This document shows positions 1 to 9,645 of a stretch of DNA of 64,000 nt, in pieces. The position numbers and the translations under genes are program-made. Below the pieces are notes generated by a model. The model was not told the DNA's origin. It saw only the letters and a list, made by a program, of their open reading frames with translations, and searched no databases. The stretch lies in contig NZ_JNIO01000002.1 of the NCBI RefSeq assembly GCF_000702545.1, positions 310,001 through 374,000 on the forward strand, in the 5' to 3' direction. Each line of letters starts with the position of its first letter. Position 1 is the stretch's first letter. This DNA is from Selenomonas sp. AB3002. GTDB taxonomy: Bacteria > Bacillota > Negativicutes > Selenomonadales > Selenomonadaceae.

Positions 1-102
1 GGGCAGCTTCCTTCTGTAGAGCTGGGCCCTGCGTGCCTCAGCCTCCGCCTTCATTTCCGCTTCCAGCATCTCCGCGGGATTCTCGAAATTCTTGTCCTGC
101 AA
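1..102 (-). CDS. Partial hypothetical protein, N-terminus only
   Basis: The gene runs off the left edge of the window. It appears to start with TTG at 102, eight bases after a GGAG ribosome-binding site. The 34 visible residues are hydrophilic and Glu/Ala/Arg-rich (QDKNFENPAEMLEAEMKAEA, then basic residues), probably helical, with no signal peptide. I do not recognise the family. It lies just beyond the terminator of the amidase gene on the same strand. Confidence 0.45.
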   Translation of the reverse strand, partial: MQDKNFENPAEMLEAEMKAEAEARRAQLYRRKLP

Positions 103-130
103 TTTACTTACTCCTCTACCTTGAAAATCC

Positions 131-168
131 AAAAACCAACCTCGCAATCTTACTGAGGTTGGTTTTTT
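131..168 (-). terminator. Intrinsic terminator after the amidase gene
   Basis: An 11-bp stem (AACCAACCTC pairing with GAGGTTGGTT) is flanked by A and T runs, so it could work on both strands. It lies 10 bases beyond the amidase stop codon. Confidence 0.8.
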
Positions 169-176
169 GAAAAACC

Positions 177-1448
177 TTAATTGAAATAATCCTCTATGCC
201 ATCCAGTATCCCCTGGGCAGCCTTCTTGGCGCCGGCATCGCTGTACAGGAGCTTCTCCTCCGCACGGTTGGAAATGAAGGCCAGCTCCACCAACGTGGCA
301 GGCATATCCGTATGCTTCACCACGTAGAAGTTGCAGCTCTGGGTGCCGCGGCTCTGGGTGCCTATCTGGTCTATGACCCCCTGGCGGATCTTATCCGCCA
401 ATTCCCGGGACTTCTTGGAGCCCCTGGCGTAATAATACCCCGTGGTGCCTTTGGCGGCAGCATTGGTGAAGGAATCCATGTGGATGGAAATGAAGATGTC
501 TGCGTCCTTCGCATTGGCAATATCACAACGGGCCTGCAGTTCCTCAATGTCTGTAGCCCGACCTTTCTTGGGGGACACTTCCGTATCTTTGGTACGGGTC
601 ATATAGACCGTAGCCCCCTCTGCCACCAGGAGATTCTTGAGCTCCGTAGCGACTTTCAGGGTGATGGTCTTTTCCATGACCCCCGTGGGTCCGATGGCGC
701 CGGAATCACTGCCGCCATGACCTGCATCAATGGCGATTTTCCTGCCCTTGAGGCCTGTGATCTTATCCAGCTCATCACCGCTGTCCTTGTCACTGCCTTC
801 AAAGATGCCTCCGCTGGGAGTTTCCTCCACCTTGATGGGATTTTTCTTTTCAGTCTCTTTCTTGCCAGTGTCCTGAGGCTCCTCCGTCCTTTCGGACTTG
901 TCCGGGGAAGCCATCTCCTTCTCCACCTCATCCGTCTCGGAAGCCGGCGGTGTATAGGCAGGCTCAGGCTGCTGGGCACTTCCATCCGGCAGATCTATCT
1001 TGCGGTTATCCGAGCTTTCCGAGATGTCCCCGAAGTCCAACACTATGCGGCAGGCCGTAGCTCCGCCTGTCAGCTTGAACACATTGTAGTTGTTCCTGCC
1101 TACCTTGGTTTCCACCACGATACGCACAGTCTGCTTGTCGAACTGTGCCACCTTGAGCCGTCCGGCGAAGGGACTGTCTAAATCAAGATCTTTCCTGGCC
1201 TTGGGACTGAGCCAGGCATTGGGCAAATCCACCACCACCCTGTCCGGGTTGGAAAGGATTATTTTCTTGAAGGCCATATCTTTCGTGGCTTCCACCACGA
1301 TGCGGACTTTGTCACTATGGCTGCTGATGCGCACCCCCGTGACCTCCGCCATGCCGCTGACCCGCTCCCCAAAGTCCGAAGCCGAAGCCTGCAGAGGTAA
1401 GAGGATCAAGGCCAAAAGCATAAATATCAAGAGCCTTAAGTGTCTCAT
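177..1448 (-). CDS. N-acetylmuramoyl-L-alanine amidase (AMIN + Amidase_3)
   Basis: The predicted exported enzyme cleaves the amide bond between N-acetylmuramic acid and the stem peptide of peptidoglycan. Residues 1-24 form a signal peptide ending near ASA. An AMIN-type wall-targeting domain covers roughly 30-150, followed by a Pro/Glu/Lys-rich linker. The zinc amidase domain fills about 235-420: AGHGG (first His), the Glu of VMEKTIT, ISIHMDS (second His) and the catalytic Glu in LVELAFISN are all present. The start is supported by GGAGG seven bases upstream. The length of 423 residues fits AmiC-like amidases. It is a single gene between terminators. Confidence 0.93.
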   Translation of the reverse strand: MRHLRLLIFMLLALILLPLQASASDFGERVSGMAEVTGVRISSHSDKVRIVVEATKDMAFKKIILSNPDRVVVDLPNAWLSPKARKDLDLDSPFAGRLKVAQFDKQTVRIVVETKVGRNNYNVFKLTGGATACRIVLDFGDISESSDNRKIDLPDGSAQQPEPAYTPPASETDEVEKEMASPDKSERTEEPQDTGKKETEKKNPIKVEETPSGGIFEGSDKDSGDELDKITGLKGRKIAIDAGHGGSDSGAIGPTGVMEKTITLKVATELKNLLVAEGATVYMTRTKDTEVSPKKGRATDIEELQARCDIANAKDADIFISIHMDSFTNAAAKGTTGYYYARGSKKSRELADKIRQGVIDQIGTQSRGTQSCNFYVVKHTDMPATLVELAFISNRAEEKLLYSDAGAKKAAQGILDGIEDYFN

Positions 1449-1530
1449 AGAAACCTCCTACTTGGAAATGTGAACATTATTTCTATGTACACCAACGCTT
1501 CCACACACACTACATTCAATATTATAATGC

Positions 1531-1569
1531 AAATGGAGCTATTTTGCCACTGGCAAAATAGCTCCATTT
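1531..1569 (-). terminator. Strong hairpin terminator after the ABC transporter operon
   Basis: A nearly perfect 18-bp stem (AAATGGAGCTATTTTGCCA and its complement) is followed by T runs on either strand. It ends the minus-strand ABC operon. Confidence 0.85.
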
Positions 1570-1574
1570 TTATT

Positions 1575-2357
1575 TTATAACATATTTTTTAAGAAAGCCC
1601 TCGTCCTTTCTTCCTTCGGACTCCCAAAGAACTCTTTAGGTGAGTTTTCTTCGACTATATTCCCATCCGCCATAAATATCACATGGCTGGCGGCCTCTCT
1701 GGCGAAGGCCATCTCGTGGGTCACCACCACCATGGTCATGTGCTCGGCAGCAAGCTCCCGCATGGTCTTCAGCACCTCGCCAGTAAGCTCCGGGTCAAGG
1801 GCCGAAGTGGGCTCGTCAAAGAGCATGATATCAGGCTTCATACAGAGAGCCCGGGCGATGGCTACACGCTGCTGCTGGCCGCCGGAGAGCTGGCTGGGGT
1901 AGTAGTCCTCACGGTCGCTGAGGCCTACTTTCTTCAGCAATTCCCTGGCATAAGGGAGAATATCCGCCTTTTTCATGCCCTGCACCTGCACTGGCGCCTC
2001 GATGAGGTTTTCCAGCACCGTCATGTGAGGGAAAAGGTTGAACTGCTGGAACACCATGCCCATGCGGGAGAGGACTTCCCTTTCCGCCTTGCCGTCCACA
2101 TACTGGGCCGTCCCCTCTGCCCCGGTCCTGACCAAAGGCTTGCCCTCAATCTCAATGGAACCGGAATCAATGGTTTCCAGCTTGTTCAGACAGCGCAGGA
2201 GAGTGGATTTGCCTGAGCCTGAAGGACCGATGATGGCCAGCACTTCCCCCCGCCTTACAGTAAGGTCAATGCCCTTCAGCACCTCAAGGTCCCCGAAGGA
2301 CTTCTTCACGTCCAAAACCCGCAGCATGACGTCGCCTTTATTTTGCATATCTGCCAT
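1575..2357 (-). CDS. Polar amino-acid ABC transporter ATPase (GlnQ/HisP type)
   Basis: This is the ATP-hydrolysing subunit of an amino-acid importer at the inner membrane. It has Walker [11 protein letters not shown]-loop [15 protein letters not shown], signature [15 protein letters not shown], Walker [15 protein letters not shown] and the H-loop [12 protein letters not shown]. The usual length is about 240-260 residues. The 5' end overlaps the permease gene by 20 bases, so the two are translationally coupled. The first ATG follows GGAGG; an internal ATG at residue 11 ([11 protein letters not shown]) also has a plausible AAAGG site and would be nearer the family's usual start. No substrate-binding protein is encoded nearby. 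Confidence 0.92.
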   Translation of the reverse strand: MADMQNKGDVMLRVLDVKKSFGDLEVLKGIDLTVRRGEVLAIIGPSGSGKSTLLRCLNKLETIDSGSIEIEGKPLVRTGAEGTAQYVDGKAEREVLSRMGMVFQQFNLFPHMTVLENLIEAPVQVQGMKKADILPYARELLKKVGLSDREDYYPSQLSGGQQQRVAIARALCMKPDIMLFDEPTSALDPELTGEVLKTMRELAAEHMTMVVVTHEMAFAREAASHVIFMADGNIVEENSPKEFFGSPKEERTRAFLKNML

Positions 2358-2979
2358 AACGCACCTCCAAACGCTTGAAGCCCCAGGTCAGCACAAAGGT
2401 CATGAGCAGATAGAACACCGCCGCCACCAGGAAGGGCATCATGTCAAAATCACGCTGCACGATAGTGCGGGCCACCCTCAGCAGGTCATTCATGGCCAGG
2501 ATATAGATAAGGGAAGTATCCTTCACCAAGTTTATAGTCTCGTTGCTGATGGGAGGCAGCACGATGCGGATAACCTGCGGGAGAATAATCCTGCGCATGG
2601 TCTGGGTATAGCTCATGCCCAGAGTCTTGGCTGCCTCATACTGTCCCTTTGGCACCGCCTGGATGCCGGAGCGGAAAATCTCCGCAAAGTAAGCGGCATA
2701 GTTCAGGGTGAAGGCCAGTAGCGCCGCCGCCAGATCCGGCAGCATGATGCCCACCATGGGCAGGGCAAAATACACGAATAAGAGCTGCAACATCAAGGGC
2801 GTCCCGCGCATCAGCCAGATGTAGAATTCCATCAGCAGGGACAAAGGACGGCAGGAGGACAGCCTGGCCAGCGAAGCCAGCATACCAAGTGGCAGTGCCA
2901 GCAGCAAAGTCACGAAGAAAATTTCCAGCGTGACTTTGCTGCCCTCTGCCATCTGGAGGATCATATCCAGCAGGTTCAT
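2338..2979 (-). CDS. Polar amino-acid ABC transporter permease
   Basis: This is the membrane subunit of the same importer (HisM/GlnP family, 213 residues). It has about five membrane segments and an EAA loop around residues 130-150 ([22 protein letters not shown]), which contacts the ATPase. It is the first gene of a two-gene operon. The ribosome-binding site is weak. A consensus promoter lies upstream at 3028-3056. The substrate cannot be told from the sequence, and the binding protein must be encoded elsewhere. Confidence 0.92.
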   Translation of the reverse strand: MNLLDMILQMAEGSKVTLEIFFVTLLLALPLGMLASLARLSSCRPLSLLMEFYIWLMRGTPLMLQLLFVYFALPMVGIMLPDLAAALLAFTLNYAAYFAEIFRSGIQAVPKGQYEAAKTLGMSYTQTMRRIILPQVIRIVLPPISNETINLVKDTSLIYILAMNDLLRVARTIVQRDFDMMPFLVAAVFYLLMTFVLTWGFKRLEVRYGRYAK

Positions 2980-3027
2980 CTATATTCTACCAACTTTCTT
3001 TAGTATGATAAAGCATTAACGCAGAAT

Positions 3028-3056
3028 ATTATACTATGAAATTGTGAACCTGTAAA
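3028..3056 (-). promoter_or_regulatory. Sigma-70-type promoter of the amino-acid ABC operon
   Basis: On the minus strand TTTACA, a 17-base spacer and TATAAT. The -35 box directly abuts the 136-bp repeat. Confidence 0.65.
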
Positions 3057-3192
3057 GCCTTCCCCTTGAGGGGAAGGTGGCAGTACGAAGGACTGACGGA
3101 TGAGGTGCAACTAAATTCGATATGTTACCTAAGCAAATAAACGCTTCACCTCATCCGCCCCTAACGGGGCACCTTCCCCTCAAGGGGAAGGC
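3057..3192. repeat. 136-bp inverted-repeat element
   Basis: Both ends carry the self-complementary block CCTTCCCCTTGAGGGGAAGG. Just inside lie a GATGAGGTG motif and its complement CACCTCATC, giving a nested double-hairpin element with a short AT-rich centre. It has no coding capacity. It sits between the ABC promoter and the tatA terminator and looks like a small non-autonomous repeat of the MITE/REP kind. Confidence 0.7.
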
Positions 3193-3197
3193 AATAC

Positions 3198-3226
3198 AAA
3201 AGGCCGTGCCTCACGGCACAGCCTTT
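3198..3226 (-). terminator. Terminator after tatA
   Basis: AAGGC-CGTGCC-TCA-CGGCAC-AGCCTT stem-loop immediately downstream of the tatA stop codon. Confidence 0.7.
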
Positions 3227-3236
3227 GCGTTTGCAT

Positions 3237-3416
3237 TCAAGCGCGTTGTTCGTCCTTCTTATCATCAATGGGTACCGGCTCTGCTGCCAGGCCGTCCTTG
3301 ATGCCCTTGATGCTTTCACCGATGCTTCTGCCCAGCTGTGGCAGGCGCTTGCCGCCGAAGAGCACGAGAGCTACTGCCAGTATCAATAAAAGTTTCGGTA
3401 TGCTAAGTCCTAACAT
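3237..3416 (-). CDS. tatA: Sec-independent protein translocase TatA/TatE
   Basis: This is the pore-forming component of the twin-arginine pathway, which moves folded, often cofactor-bearing proteins across the inner membrane. The 59 residues show the family layout: one N-terminal membrane helix (LSIPKLLLILAVALVLF), the FGGKRLPQLGRSIG hinge and amphipathic helix, and a charged tail. The start at 3416 is chosen because AGGAGGT lies nine bases upstream; a longer reading frame reaches 3440 but lacks a site. No tatC is visible nearby. The gene is downstream of ftsH on the same strand with no terminator between, so they may be co-transcribed. Confidence 0.93.
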   Translation of the reverse strand: MLGLSIPKLLLILAVALVLFGGKRLPQLGRSIGESIKGIKDGLAAEPVPIDDKKDEQRA

Positions 3417-3473
3417 GATTTGTTGACCTCCTAAAAACAAGCCCGGACATCCGTATCATGGGCAATCTTACTC

Positions 3474-5423
3474 TTACTCTCTGATATTCTCCTGTATATC
3501 AACGTTTTCCTGCTGCCTGGCCAATTTTTCTTCAAAACTTTCTTCCGTTGCAACAGTTATACCTTCCTGGTCAGGGGCAGTATTTCCCTCCTGCCCTGTT
3601 TCATTCTCCGCATCCAACAGCTCCATGAACTCGTCTCCGGTGATGGTTTCCTGCTCGTAGAGCTTCCTGGCGATCTTCTCCAGGGACTCCCTGTTATCCT
3701 CCAGCAGCTTGTAGGCCTTCTCATACTGCTTTTTCACCAGGGCCATGACCTGATGGTCGATGGCAGTCTGGGTCTCGATGGAGCAGGCCAGGCTGGTATC
3801 GCCGCCCAGATAGCGGTTGGTGACAGTCTCCAGAGCCACCATGCCGAATTCCTCGCTCATGCCGTAGCGGGTGATCATGGCCCTGGCCATCTTGGTGGCC
3901 TGCTCGATGTCGTTGGAAGCCCCCGTGGTGATGGTGTCAAAAATCAGGGCCTCGGCCGCCCGCCCTCCCGTGAAGGTGGCGATCTTGTTCTCCAGTTCCT
4001 CCTTGCTCATGAGGTAGTGGTTTCCTTCCTCCTCCACCTGCATGGTGTAACCCAGGGCCCCGGAGGTGCGGGGAATGATGGTGATTTTCTGCACAGGGGC
4101 GGAATGGGTCTGGAGAGCAGCCACTAGAGCATGACCCACCTCATGATAGGCCACTGTCCACTTTTCCTTGTCAGAGAGAATGGCATTCTTCTTCTGGTAG
4201 CCAGCGATGACCACCTCTATGCTTTCCTCCAGGTCTGACTGGCTGGCTTCGTTCCTGCCGTCCCGGACAGCCCTGAGGGCCGCCTCGTTGACGATGTTGG
4301 CCAGCTCCGCCCCGGAGGCTCCGGAAGCCATGCGGGCTACCTTGTTGTAGTCCACATCTGCCTGCACCTTGATTTTTTTGGCATGGACCCTGAGGATTTC
4401 CTCCCGACCCTTGAGGTCGGGCAGCTCCACGGGCACCCGGCGGTCGAAACGGCCGGGACGGGTGAGGGCAGGGTCCAGGGAATCAGGCCGGTTGGTAGCC
4501 GCCAGGATAATGACCCCGGAATTGCCCTCGAAGCCGTCCATTTCCGTCAGCAGCTGGTTCAGGGTCTGCTCCCTCTCGTCATTGCCGCCAATCTGGCCGT
4601 CGCGCTTCTTGCCGATGGCGTCAATCTCGTCAATGAAGACGATGCAGGGAGCCTTTTCCTTGGCCTGCTTGAAAAGGTCTCGCACCTTGGAAGCCCCCAG
4701 GCCCACGAACATCTCCACGAACTCAGAGCCGGACATAGAGAAGAAGGGCACATCTGCCTCGCCTGCCACGGCCTTGGCCAGCAGGGTCTTGCCAGTGCCG
4801 GGAGGCCCCACCAGCAGGAGCCCCTTGGGCATGGAGGCGCCGATGGCCTTGAATTTCTCAGGGTCATGGAGGTAGGAGACAATCTCGGAAAGATTCTCCT
4901 TAGCCTCCTCCTCCCCTGCCACATCGCTGAACTTCACCCCCTGGGCGCTCTTGATGTAGACTTTCGCCTTGGAGCCCCCCAGGCCGAACATCATGGAGTC
5001 ACGGCCGCCCCCCATGCGCTCCATCATCTTGCGGGACATATACTGGCCGATGGCAAAGAAAATCAAGAGGGGCAGCACCCAGGACAGCAAAATGCTCATG
5101 AAGGGAGACATCTCCTCCACGATTTCCCCGGAGAAATCCGCCCCGGATTCGTAGAGCCGCTTGGTGAGGTCCGGGTCACTCAAGCGGCCCGTTTTATAAG
5201 TATTGCCGTCTTCTTTTTCCGTGAAGATGATCTGGTTTTCCTTGATGGAAACCTTCTCCACATTCTTGGCTTCGGTCTGCTGGATAAAGGTGTTGTATTC
5301 CACCTCCTGCACTTTCTTGGCTTCAAAGTAGGGCATGAAGAGGTGGTTGAAGGCCACCAGCAGTATGAGGGTCACAATATAGTAAAAGATAATGGGCCGC
5401 TCGGGCTTCTTTACTTCATTCAT
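3474..5423 (-). CDS. ftsH: ATP-dependent zinc metalloprotease FtsH
   Basis: This membrane-anchored AAA+ protease degrades misfolded or regulatory membrane and cytosolic proteins. Two membrane helices (about residues 11-32 and 107-128) flank an external domain. The AAA module carries Walker A GPPGTGKT at 206-213, Walker [11 protein letters not shown] and the second region of homology ([22 protein letters not shown]). The zinc site is HEVGH near residue 430, where HEAGH is more common; both His and the Glu are kept. The 649-residue length is normal. AAAGGAG precedes the start. The C-terminal tail is acidic and Gln-rich. tatA lies downstream and a MATE gene upstream. Confidence 0.97.
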   Translation of the reverse strand: MNEVKKPERPIIFYYIVTLILLVAFNHLFMPYFEAKKVQEVEYNTFIQQTEAKNVEKVSIKENQIIFTEKEDGNTYKTGRLSDPDLTKRLYESGADFSGEIVEEMSPFMSILLSWVLPLLIFFAIGQYMSRKMMERMGGGRDSMMFGLGGSKAKVYIKSAQGVKFSDVAGEEEAKENLSEIVSYLHDPEKFKAIGASMPKGLLLVGPPGTGKTLLAKAVAGEADVPFFSMSGSEFVEMFVGLGASKVRDLFKQAKEKAPCIVFIDEIDAIGKKRDGQIGGNDEREQTLNQLLTEMDGFEGNSGVIILAATNRPDSLDPALTRPGRFDRRVPVELPDLKGREEILRVHAKKIKVQADVDYNKVARMASGASGAELANIVNEAALRAVRDGRNEASQSDLEESIEVVIAGYQKKNAILSDKEKWTVAYHEVGHALVAALQTHSAPVQKITIIPRTSGALGYTMQVEEEGNHYLMSKEELENKIATFTGGRAAEALIFDTITTGASNDIEQATKMARAMITRYGMSEEFGMVALETVTNRYLGGDTSLACSIETQTAIDHQVMALVKKQYEKAYKLLEDNRESLEKIARKLYEQETITGDEFMELLDAENETGQEGNTAPDQEGITVATEESFEEKLARQQENVDIQENIRE

Positions 5424-5448
5424 GGAAAAACTCCTTTCCCGGGAGTGT

Positions 5449-6813
5449 TTATCTCGCCACGCGCAGGCGCAGCACCTTCACATGTTTTGTATAGAACCAG
5501 TAGGCGATGGCGATGAACACCGCGGTCACCGTCCAGCTCAGGGGATAGCAGAACATCAAGGTGGCAAAGTCAGGGTCTTGGGCAAAAGCCGTATAGACCC
5601 AGGTAAGCCGCACCCCGCAGATGCCCACCAGGGCCAGCACGGCAGGCTGCAGGGAAAAACCATAGCCCCTGAGGGCCCCTGAGAAAATATCCACAATGCC
5701 GTTGATGCCGGCTGGCACCACCACATACCAGATGCGCACCATGCCCAAGGCGATGACCTCTGGATGACTGTCAAAGAGGGCCAGCAGTGTCTCCCCGAAG
5801 AAAAGCACCAGCAGGGAGACAGTGGTCATAAAGGAAAGCCCCAATCCAAAGCACAGCCAGGTGGCCCGGCGGCAGCGGAAGAGCTTCCCCGCCCCGTAGT
5901 TCTGGCTCACAAAGGTGGTAGCCGCCTGGGAGAAAGAATAAACAATGCAATAGACATTGATCTCAATGGTGAAAGCAGCGCTGGAGGCTGCCATGGTCTC
6001 CGCCCCCAGGCTGTTGATGGCTGCCTGGATAACAATATTGGACAGGGAGAAGACCATGGCCTGAATGCCTGCGGGCAGACCGATTTTCACGATTTCCTTT
6101 ATCCTCTGCCCCTGCCAGTGCAACTGCCTGAGGTCCAGGCGGATGACACCTTCCGTATGGCGCAGCACGTGCAGGAGCATGCCTGCCGCCATGAATTGGG
6201 CCAGCACCGTAGCTCCTGCCACCCCTGCAATACCCCAGCCCAAAGGACCGGCAAACAAGAGATCCAGCAGGGCATTGACGGCACTGGTCACCGCCAGGAC
6301 CTGCAAGGGAGTCTTGGTATCTCCACGACTGCGGAAGATGGCGGCCTGAAAGTTATAAAGCCCCATGAAAGGCATGCCCAGCAGGAACACCCTCAGATAC
6401 ATCTCCGCCAGAGGCATGACGCTCTCGGGCACCGCCAGAGCCGTGAGCACAGGTCCGGCCAGCAGCTCACCCAGGGCCATAAGCCCCAGCCCCACCGCCA
6501 GCGCCAGCAGGAAGGCCGTATGGACAGCGCTGCTGGCCTTCTCCATGTCTCTGGCCCCGATAAAGCGCGCCACCATGACGTTGGCACCCAGGGAAATCCC
6601 CATAAAGAGATTCACCAACAGGCCGATGATGGAAACATTGGTGCCCACCGCCGCCATGGCCTCCGTGCCCACAAAGCGCCCCACCACCGCCACATCGGCC
6701 GCGTTGTAGAGCTGCTGCAAAAACACCGTCAGGGCCAAAGGCAGGGCAAATTTCACGATTTTGTCCCACAGGGACCCGTGAGTCATATCAAGTTCAGTGG
6801 CTTTCATAGCCAA
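5449..6813 (-). CDS. MATE family multidrug/cation exporter
   Basis: This polytopic exporter uses an Na+ or H+ gradient to expel organic cations, drugs or metabolites. It has about twelve hydrophobic segments in two repeats, with MATE landmarks such as LALTVFLQQLYNAADVAVVGRFVG at the N-terminus and the matching second-half segment around residue 240 (GLPAGIQAMVFSLSNIVIQAAIN). The 454-residue length is typical. The likely start is TTG at 6813, six bases after AAGGAG; an ATG two codons later is the alternative. It ends 25 bases before the ftsH start on the same strand. Confidence 0.92.
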   Translation of the reverse strand: MAMKATELDMTHGSLWDKIVKFALPLALTVFLQQLYNAADVAVVGRFVGTEAMAAVGTNVSIIGLLVNLFMGISLGANVMVARFIGARDMEKASSAVHTAFLLALAVGLGLMALGELLAGPVLTALAVPESVMPLAEMYLRVFLLGMPFMGLYNFQAAIFRSRGDTKTPLQVLAVTSAVNALLDLLFAGPLGWGIAGVAGATVLAQFMAAGMLLHVLRHTEGVIRLDLRQLHWQGQRIKEIVKIGLPAGIQAMVFSLSNIVIQAAINSLGAETMAASSAAFTIEINVYCIVYSFSQAATTFVSQNYGAGKLFRCRRATWLCFGLGLSFMTTVSLLVLFFGETLLALFDSHPEVIALGMVRIWYVVVPAGINGIVDIFSGALRGYGFSLQPAVLALVGICGVRLTWVYTAFAQDPDFATLMFCYPLSWTVTAVFIAIAYWFYTKHVKVLRLRVAR

Positions 6814-6879
6814 AACGCACTCCTTAGTAAATCAAACAAACTTGCTATACTATCATAACACAAATACAGCAGATAAACA

Positions 6880-6912
6880 GCCCCATGCACCGCAAAAGGC
6901 GCATGGGGCAGA
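6880..6912 (-). terminator. Hairpin after the FlgT-like gene
   Basis: GCCCCATGC pairs with GCATGGGGC around a 14-base loop, downstream of the 6937 stop codon. The following T stretch is weak. Confidence 0.5.
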
Positions 6913-6936
6913 CTCTGCTATTCATTTCTCAGATTT

Positions 6937-8016
6937 TCAGACTGGAATCCTTGCCCGGGGAGTACCACGGTAGACCTCATGCCCCCGATTCTGCTCCTTG
7001 CTGATCTCACCCTTGATAGCATCGATGAGGATATTGCCTATGACCTGCTTCCACATATCCTCCATGTTGTCACCGGACTGGGCAGGCGGCTGCTGGGGCG
7101 GAGGGTCCTGCCGCTTGTTGGCCATCTCGTCTGCCCGCTGCAGCTCGTTCCAAAGCTCCCGATCATCCTTGGGTGAAGCCTCCCAAGCCCACTTCAGCTC
7201 GTTGTAGGCCTCCTGGTAACGCTGCCTGTCATAGTAGATCAGGCCGCGATAGCGATGGCACTTCCAGATGGGATAGATGGCATCATCATGGGGCGTATTC
7301 TGGGCACTGTCAAAATCCAGCATGGCATTGTCATCAGAGCGCAGGCCGTAATAAGCCCGACCTCTCAGATAATAGGCATAGGCCAGGGGGCTGTCCGTGA
7401 CGCTGGTATCGCGGATAACCTTGGTGAGCCGGGTAATGGCAGCGTTGTGCTCCCCTCTTTGGATGAGGGCCACGCACTCGTCAAAAATCTGTCCCAGGGT
7501 GTACTGGTTTTCCAGCTGATGGCCGATTTCCCGCTTTTCCCTGCCGCTGGCGTGCTCGTATTTCTGCAGCAGCTCCTCATTCTGCTTCTTGAGCTCGTCC
7601 CGCTCCTTCTGCAGCTTTTCCAGTTCCTGCCGCTTCTGCATCATATTCTGCAGGTCGATGGTATCCGTGTCCACCTCAGCGGTGATATTCACTGTATATT
7701 TGAGCACATTGCCCGTGAGTTCCGGCACAGAGTTCTCATGAGTGACCTTCAGCACCGCCCCGGAAATCATGCGCACATCATCCTCAGTCAGCTCGTAGTT
7801 CTGCGTGCGGGAGTAACTTTCCACATATACCCCTGCCTGCTCCACTGCTGACCGCATAGCCTCCTGCCGGGCCGCATCCTTGGCGATCTTGGGCGAATCA
7901 TTATCCCCCATGACATAGACCCCCGTGGCGTGTATCACCTGGGGCGCAGCGCTCACGCAGGCACAGGAAAACAGCAGTCCCATCAGCATAGTAAGGCATA
8001 ATATTTTTTTGGCCAT
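6937..8016 (-). CDS. Secreted FlgT/LPP20-like protein with coiled coil and TPR-like region
   Basis: The function is unknown. Residues 1-24 are a signal peptide (LFSCACVSAAP; a lipobox-like Cys is possible). Residues 25-125 resemble the N-terminal FlgT/LPP20 fold (ATGVYVMGDNDSPKIAKDAA, then an AV-EQAG block). A charged coiled coil at about 127-160 and TPR-like helices at about 165-290 follow (YAYYLRGRAYYGL, KCHRYRGLIYYD). The tail is Pro/Gln-rich. A second protein with the same N-terminal domain and coiled coil is encoded at 40323-41285. AGAGGG precedes the ATG. It is probably an envelope scaffold protein, but that is inference. Confidence 0.7.
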   Translation of the reverse strand: MAKKILCLTMLMGLLFSCACVSAAPQVIHATGVYVMGDNDSPKIAKDAARQEAMRSAVEQAGVYVESYSRTQNYELTEDDVRMISGAVLKVTHENSVPELTGNVLKYTVNITAEVDTDTIDLQNMMQKRQELEKLQKERDELKKQNEELLQKYEHASGREKREIGHQLENQYTLGQIFDECVALIQRGEHNAAITRLTKVIRDTSVTDSPLAYAYYLRGRAYYGLRSDDNAMLDFDSAQNTPHDDAIYPIWKCHRYRGLIYYDRQRYQEAYNELKWAWEASPKDDRELWNELQRADEMANKRQDPPPQQPPAQSGDNMEDMWKQVIGNILIDAIKGEISKEQNRGHEVYRGTPRARIPV

Positions 8017-8157
8017 GCTATCAACCCTCTGTCTTTATCAACTAAATCCAATCTTATATAGCATATATCGACATTTTCACTCTATATTTTAAGTTATTTC
8101 TTTGACAATAGCATTAAATCCTGTTTAGAAAAGAATTTTATTTGCCCCAGACAATGC

Positions 8158-8182
8158 AAAAAGCCCCCGATTCCTCGGGAGC
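8158..8182 (-). terminator. Terminator after the DUF234-type ATPase gene
   Basis: GCTCCCGA-GGAA-TCGGGGGC stem followed by TTTTT on the minus strand. Confidence 0.8.
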
Positions 8183-8196
8183 TGAAATCTCAATGC

Positions 8197-9630
8197 TTAA
8201 GACACCACAAAATCAGCTTCGTCAGGCTCATACATCTGCTCCAAGTCTACCATATATATGTGCTCCTGCTCTGCGTTCTTCAAAATCCAATTGGAAAATC
8301 CGCTTTTTGAGAACAGCAGATACTGCACCACCGTATACTTCTTGTCGATAAGTTGGTGCCTTGCCTTCAGTTGCTCAAATACGCCCTTGTCCAAGACCTC
8401 GTTCTTGAACTTGCACTCACCAATGACCGCCTGTTTGCTGATACTGTCGATACCCACCACATCGATATCTGTTTCCTCTTTCTTGGCAGGATTAGTCCCC
8501 CACCATTTCCCTACCTTGGTAGTCAGACAGGCCAACCTGCCGGATGTGCCCATATACATGGTGTAATAGCGGCACATGTCTTCAAAGACACTCCCCATAT
8601 AATTAGGCAGGTTCTTCTTGACCACATTATCATAGTATATAGCGCCACGGCCAAAGTCAATCATGCCTACTCCGGCAGAGACAAACTGGTACCAAAAGCG
8701 AAACATATTGTCAGCCAGCACATATTGCACCTTGCGCTTGTTGTTCTCGTCCGTAATGGCATAGTCCTTTCGCAGAATGCCTGTAGCCACCAGATTGGCC
8801 GCCGCATGAGACACCTTGGTTGAGTCCATATGTGTAAGGTCTGCTATGGTCGATATCTTGTTACGTCCCGCTGCCACTGCTTCTATGATGGCATTATACA
8901 GAGCCACATTCTTGAACTCCTGTGTCAGAAGATTATTGGGCTCCTCATAGAGATACCCCGTCTCAGCGAAAAACAGCTGCTTCAGATTGTCATCCAGCGA
9001 TAAGCGGTCATCAAACATAGCCAGATACTTGGCTATGCCGCCGGTCACACCGTACACCACAGCCTTGTCCTCAGCAGAAAACTCAGGCACAAACTCCCCC
9101 GCCTCCATGTAATTGAAGGCCTTTAGCTTCATCTGTGAGGTTCTCCTGCCAAAGAGGGGACTCTTTTCACTCAACACTTCATCTTCCATGAAGCTGATTG
9201 ATGAGCCGCTGAGAATAAGGAACATATTGCCGTCCAGCCATTCCCTGTCTATGAATTTTTGCAGAACAGACAGCAGAGACTTGTCCTGTTCTGCCAGATA
9301 GGGGAATTCATCTATGATAAAGATAATCCTCTCCTGCTGTGCTTTTTCACCAATCCAGCTGAAGAAATCCTCATAGGAGCTGAAATTGACCCCTCGCATC
9401 TCAGGAGCCAATGCCTCAATAGCATAGTCCCCCATCAACTTCAAGTTGCGCTGGCTACTGCTACGCACCGATGTATAAAATACAGCCTTCTTGTCCTCTA
9501 TAAAGCGTTGAAGCAAGGTAGATTTCCCCACCCTGCGCCGACCATAGAGCACCATCATCTGAAAACCATCTTTATGATAAAGGCTATTCAGTGCTTCAAG
9601 TTCCCGCTTGCGGCCTATGAACTCTACCAT
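8197..9630 (-). CDS. Archaeal-type AAA ATPase with C-terminal DUF234 nuclease-like domain
   Basis: This 477-residue protein belongs to the scattered 'ATP-binding protein/DUF234' family, whose role is unclear though often linked to mobile or defence regions. Near the start FIGRKREL and Walker A LYGRRRVGKSTL are followed by Walker B IIFIIDEFPYLAE and sensor LILSGSSISFM. A winged-helix region sits around 270-310. The C-terminus has a PD-(D/E)XK-like pattern: D-x-D in ETDIDVVG and the E-x-K of IGECKFK. The ATG at 9630 is chosen because AAAGGGG lies seven bases before it. The upstream region carries several TGAAGT-type dyads. Confidence 0.82.
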   Translation of the reverse strand: MVEFIGRKRELEALNSLYHKDGFQMMVLYGRRRVGKSTLLQRFIEDKKAVFYTSVRSSSQRNLKLMGDYAIEALAPEMRGVNFSSYEDFFSWIGEKAQQERIIFIIDEFPYLAEQDKSLLSVLQKFIDREWLDGNMFLILSGSSISFMEDEVLSEKSPLFGRRTSQMKLKAFNYMEAGEFVPEFSAEDKAVVYGVTGGIAKYLAMFDDRLSLDDNLKQLFFAETGYLYEEPNNLLTQEFKNVALYNAIIEAVAAGRNKISTIADLTHMDSTKVSHAAANLVATGILRKDYAITDENNKRKVQYVLADNMFRFWYQFVSAGVGMIDFGRGAIYYDNVVKKNLPNYMGSVFEDMCRYYTMYMGTSGRLACLTTKVGKWWGTNPAKKEETDIDVVGIDSISKQAVIGECKFKNEVLDKGVFEQLKARHQLIDKKYTVVQYLLFSKSGFSNWILKNAEQEHIYMVDLEQMYEPDEADFVVS

Positions 9631-9645
9631 CACAAACACCCCTTT

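Noticed and set aside
4383-5516. Long open frame (377 codons) opposite ftsH on the plus strand
   Set aside because: It is a mirror frame of the GC-rich ftsH gene: no ribosome-binding site, odd His/Leu/Gly-rich composition, no recognisable motif.
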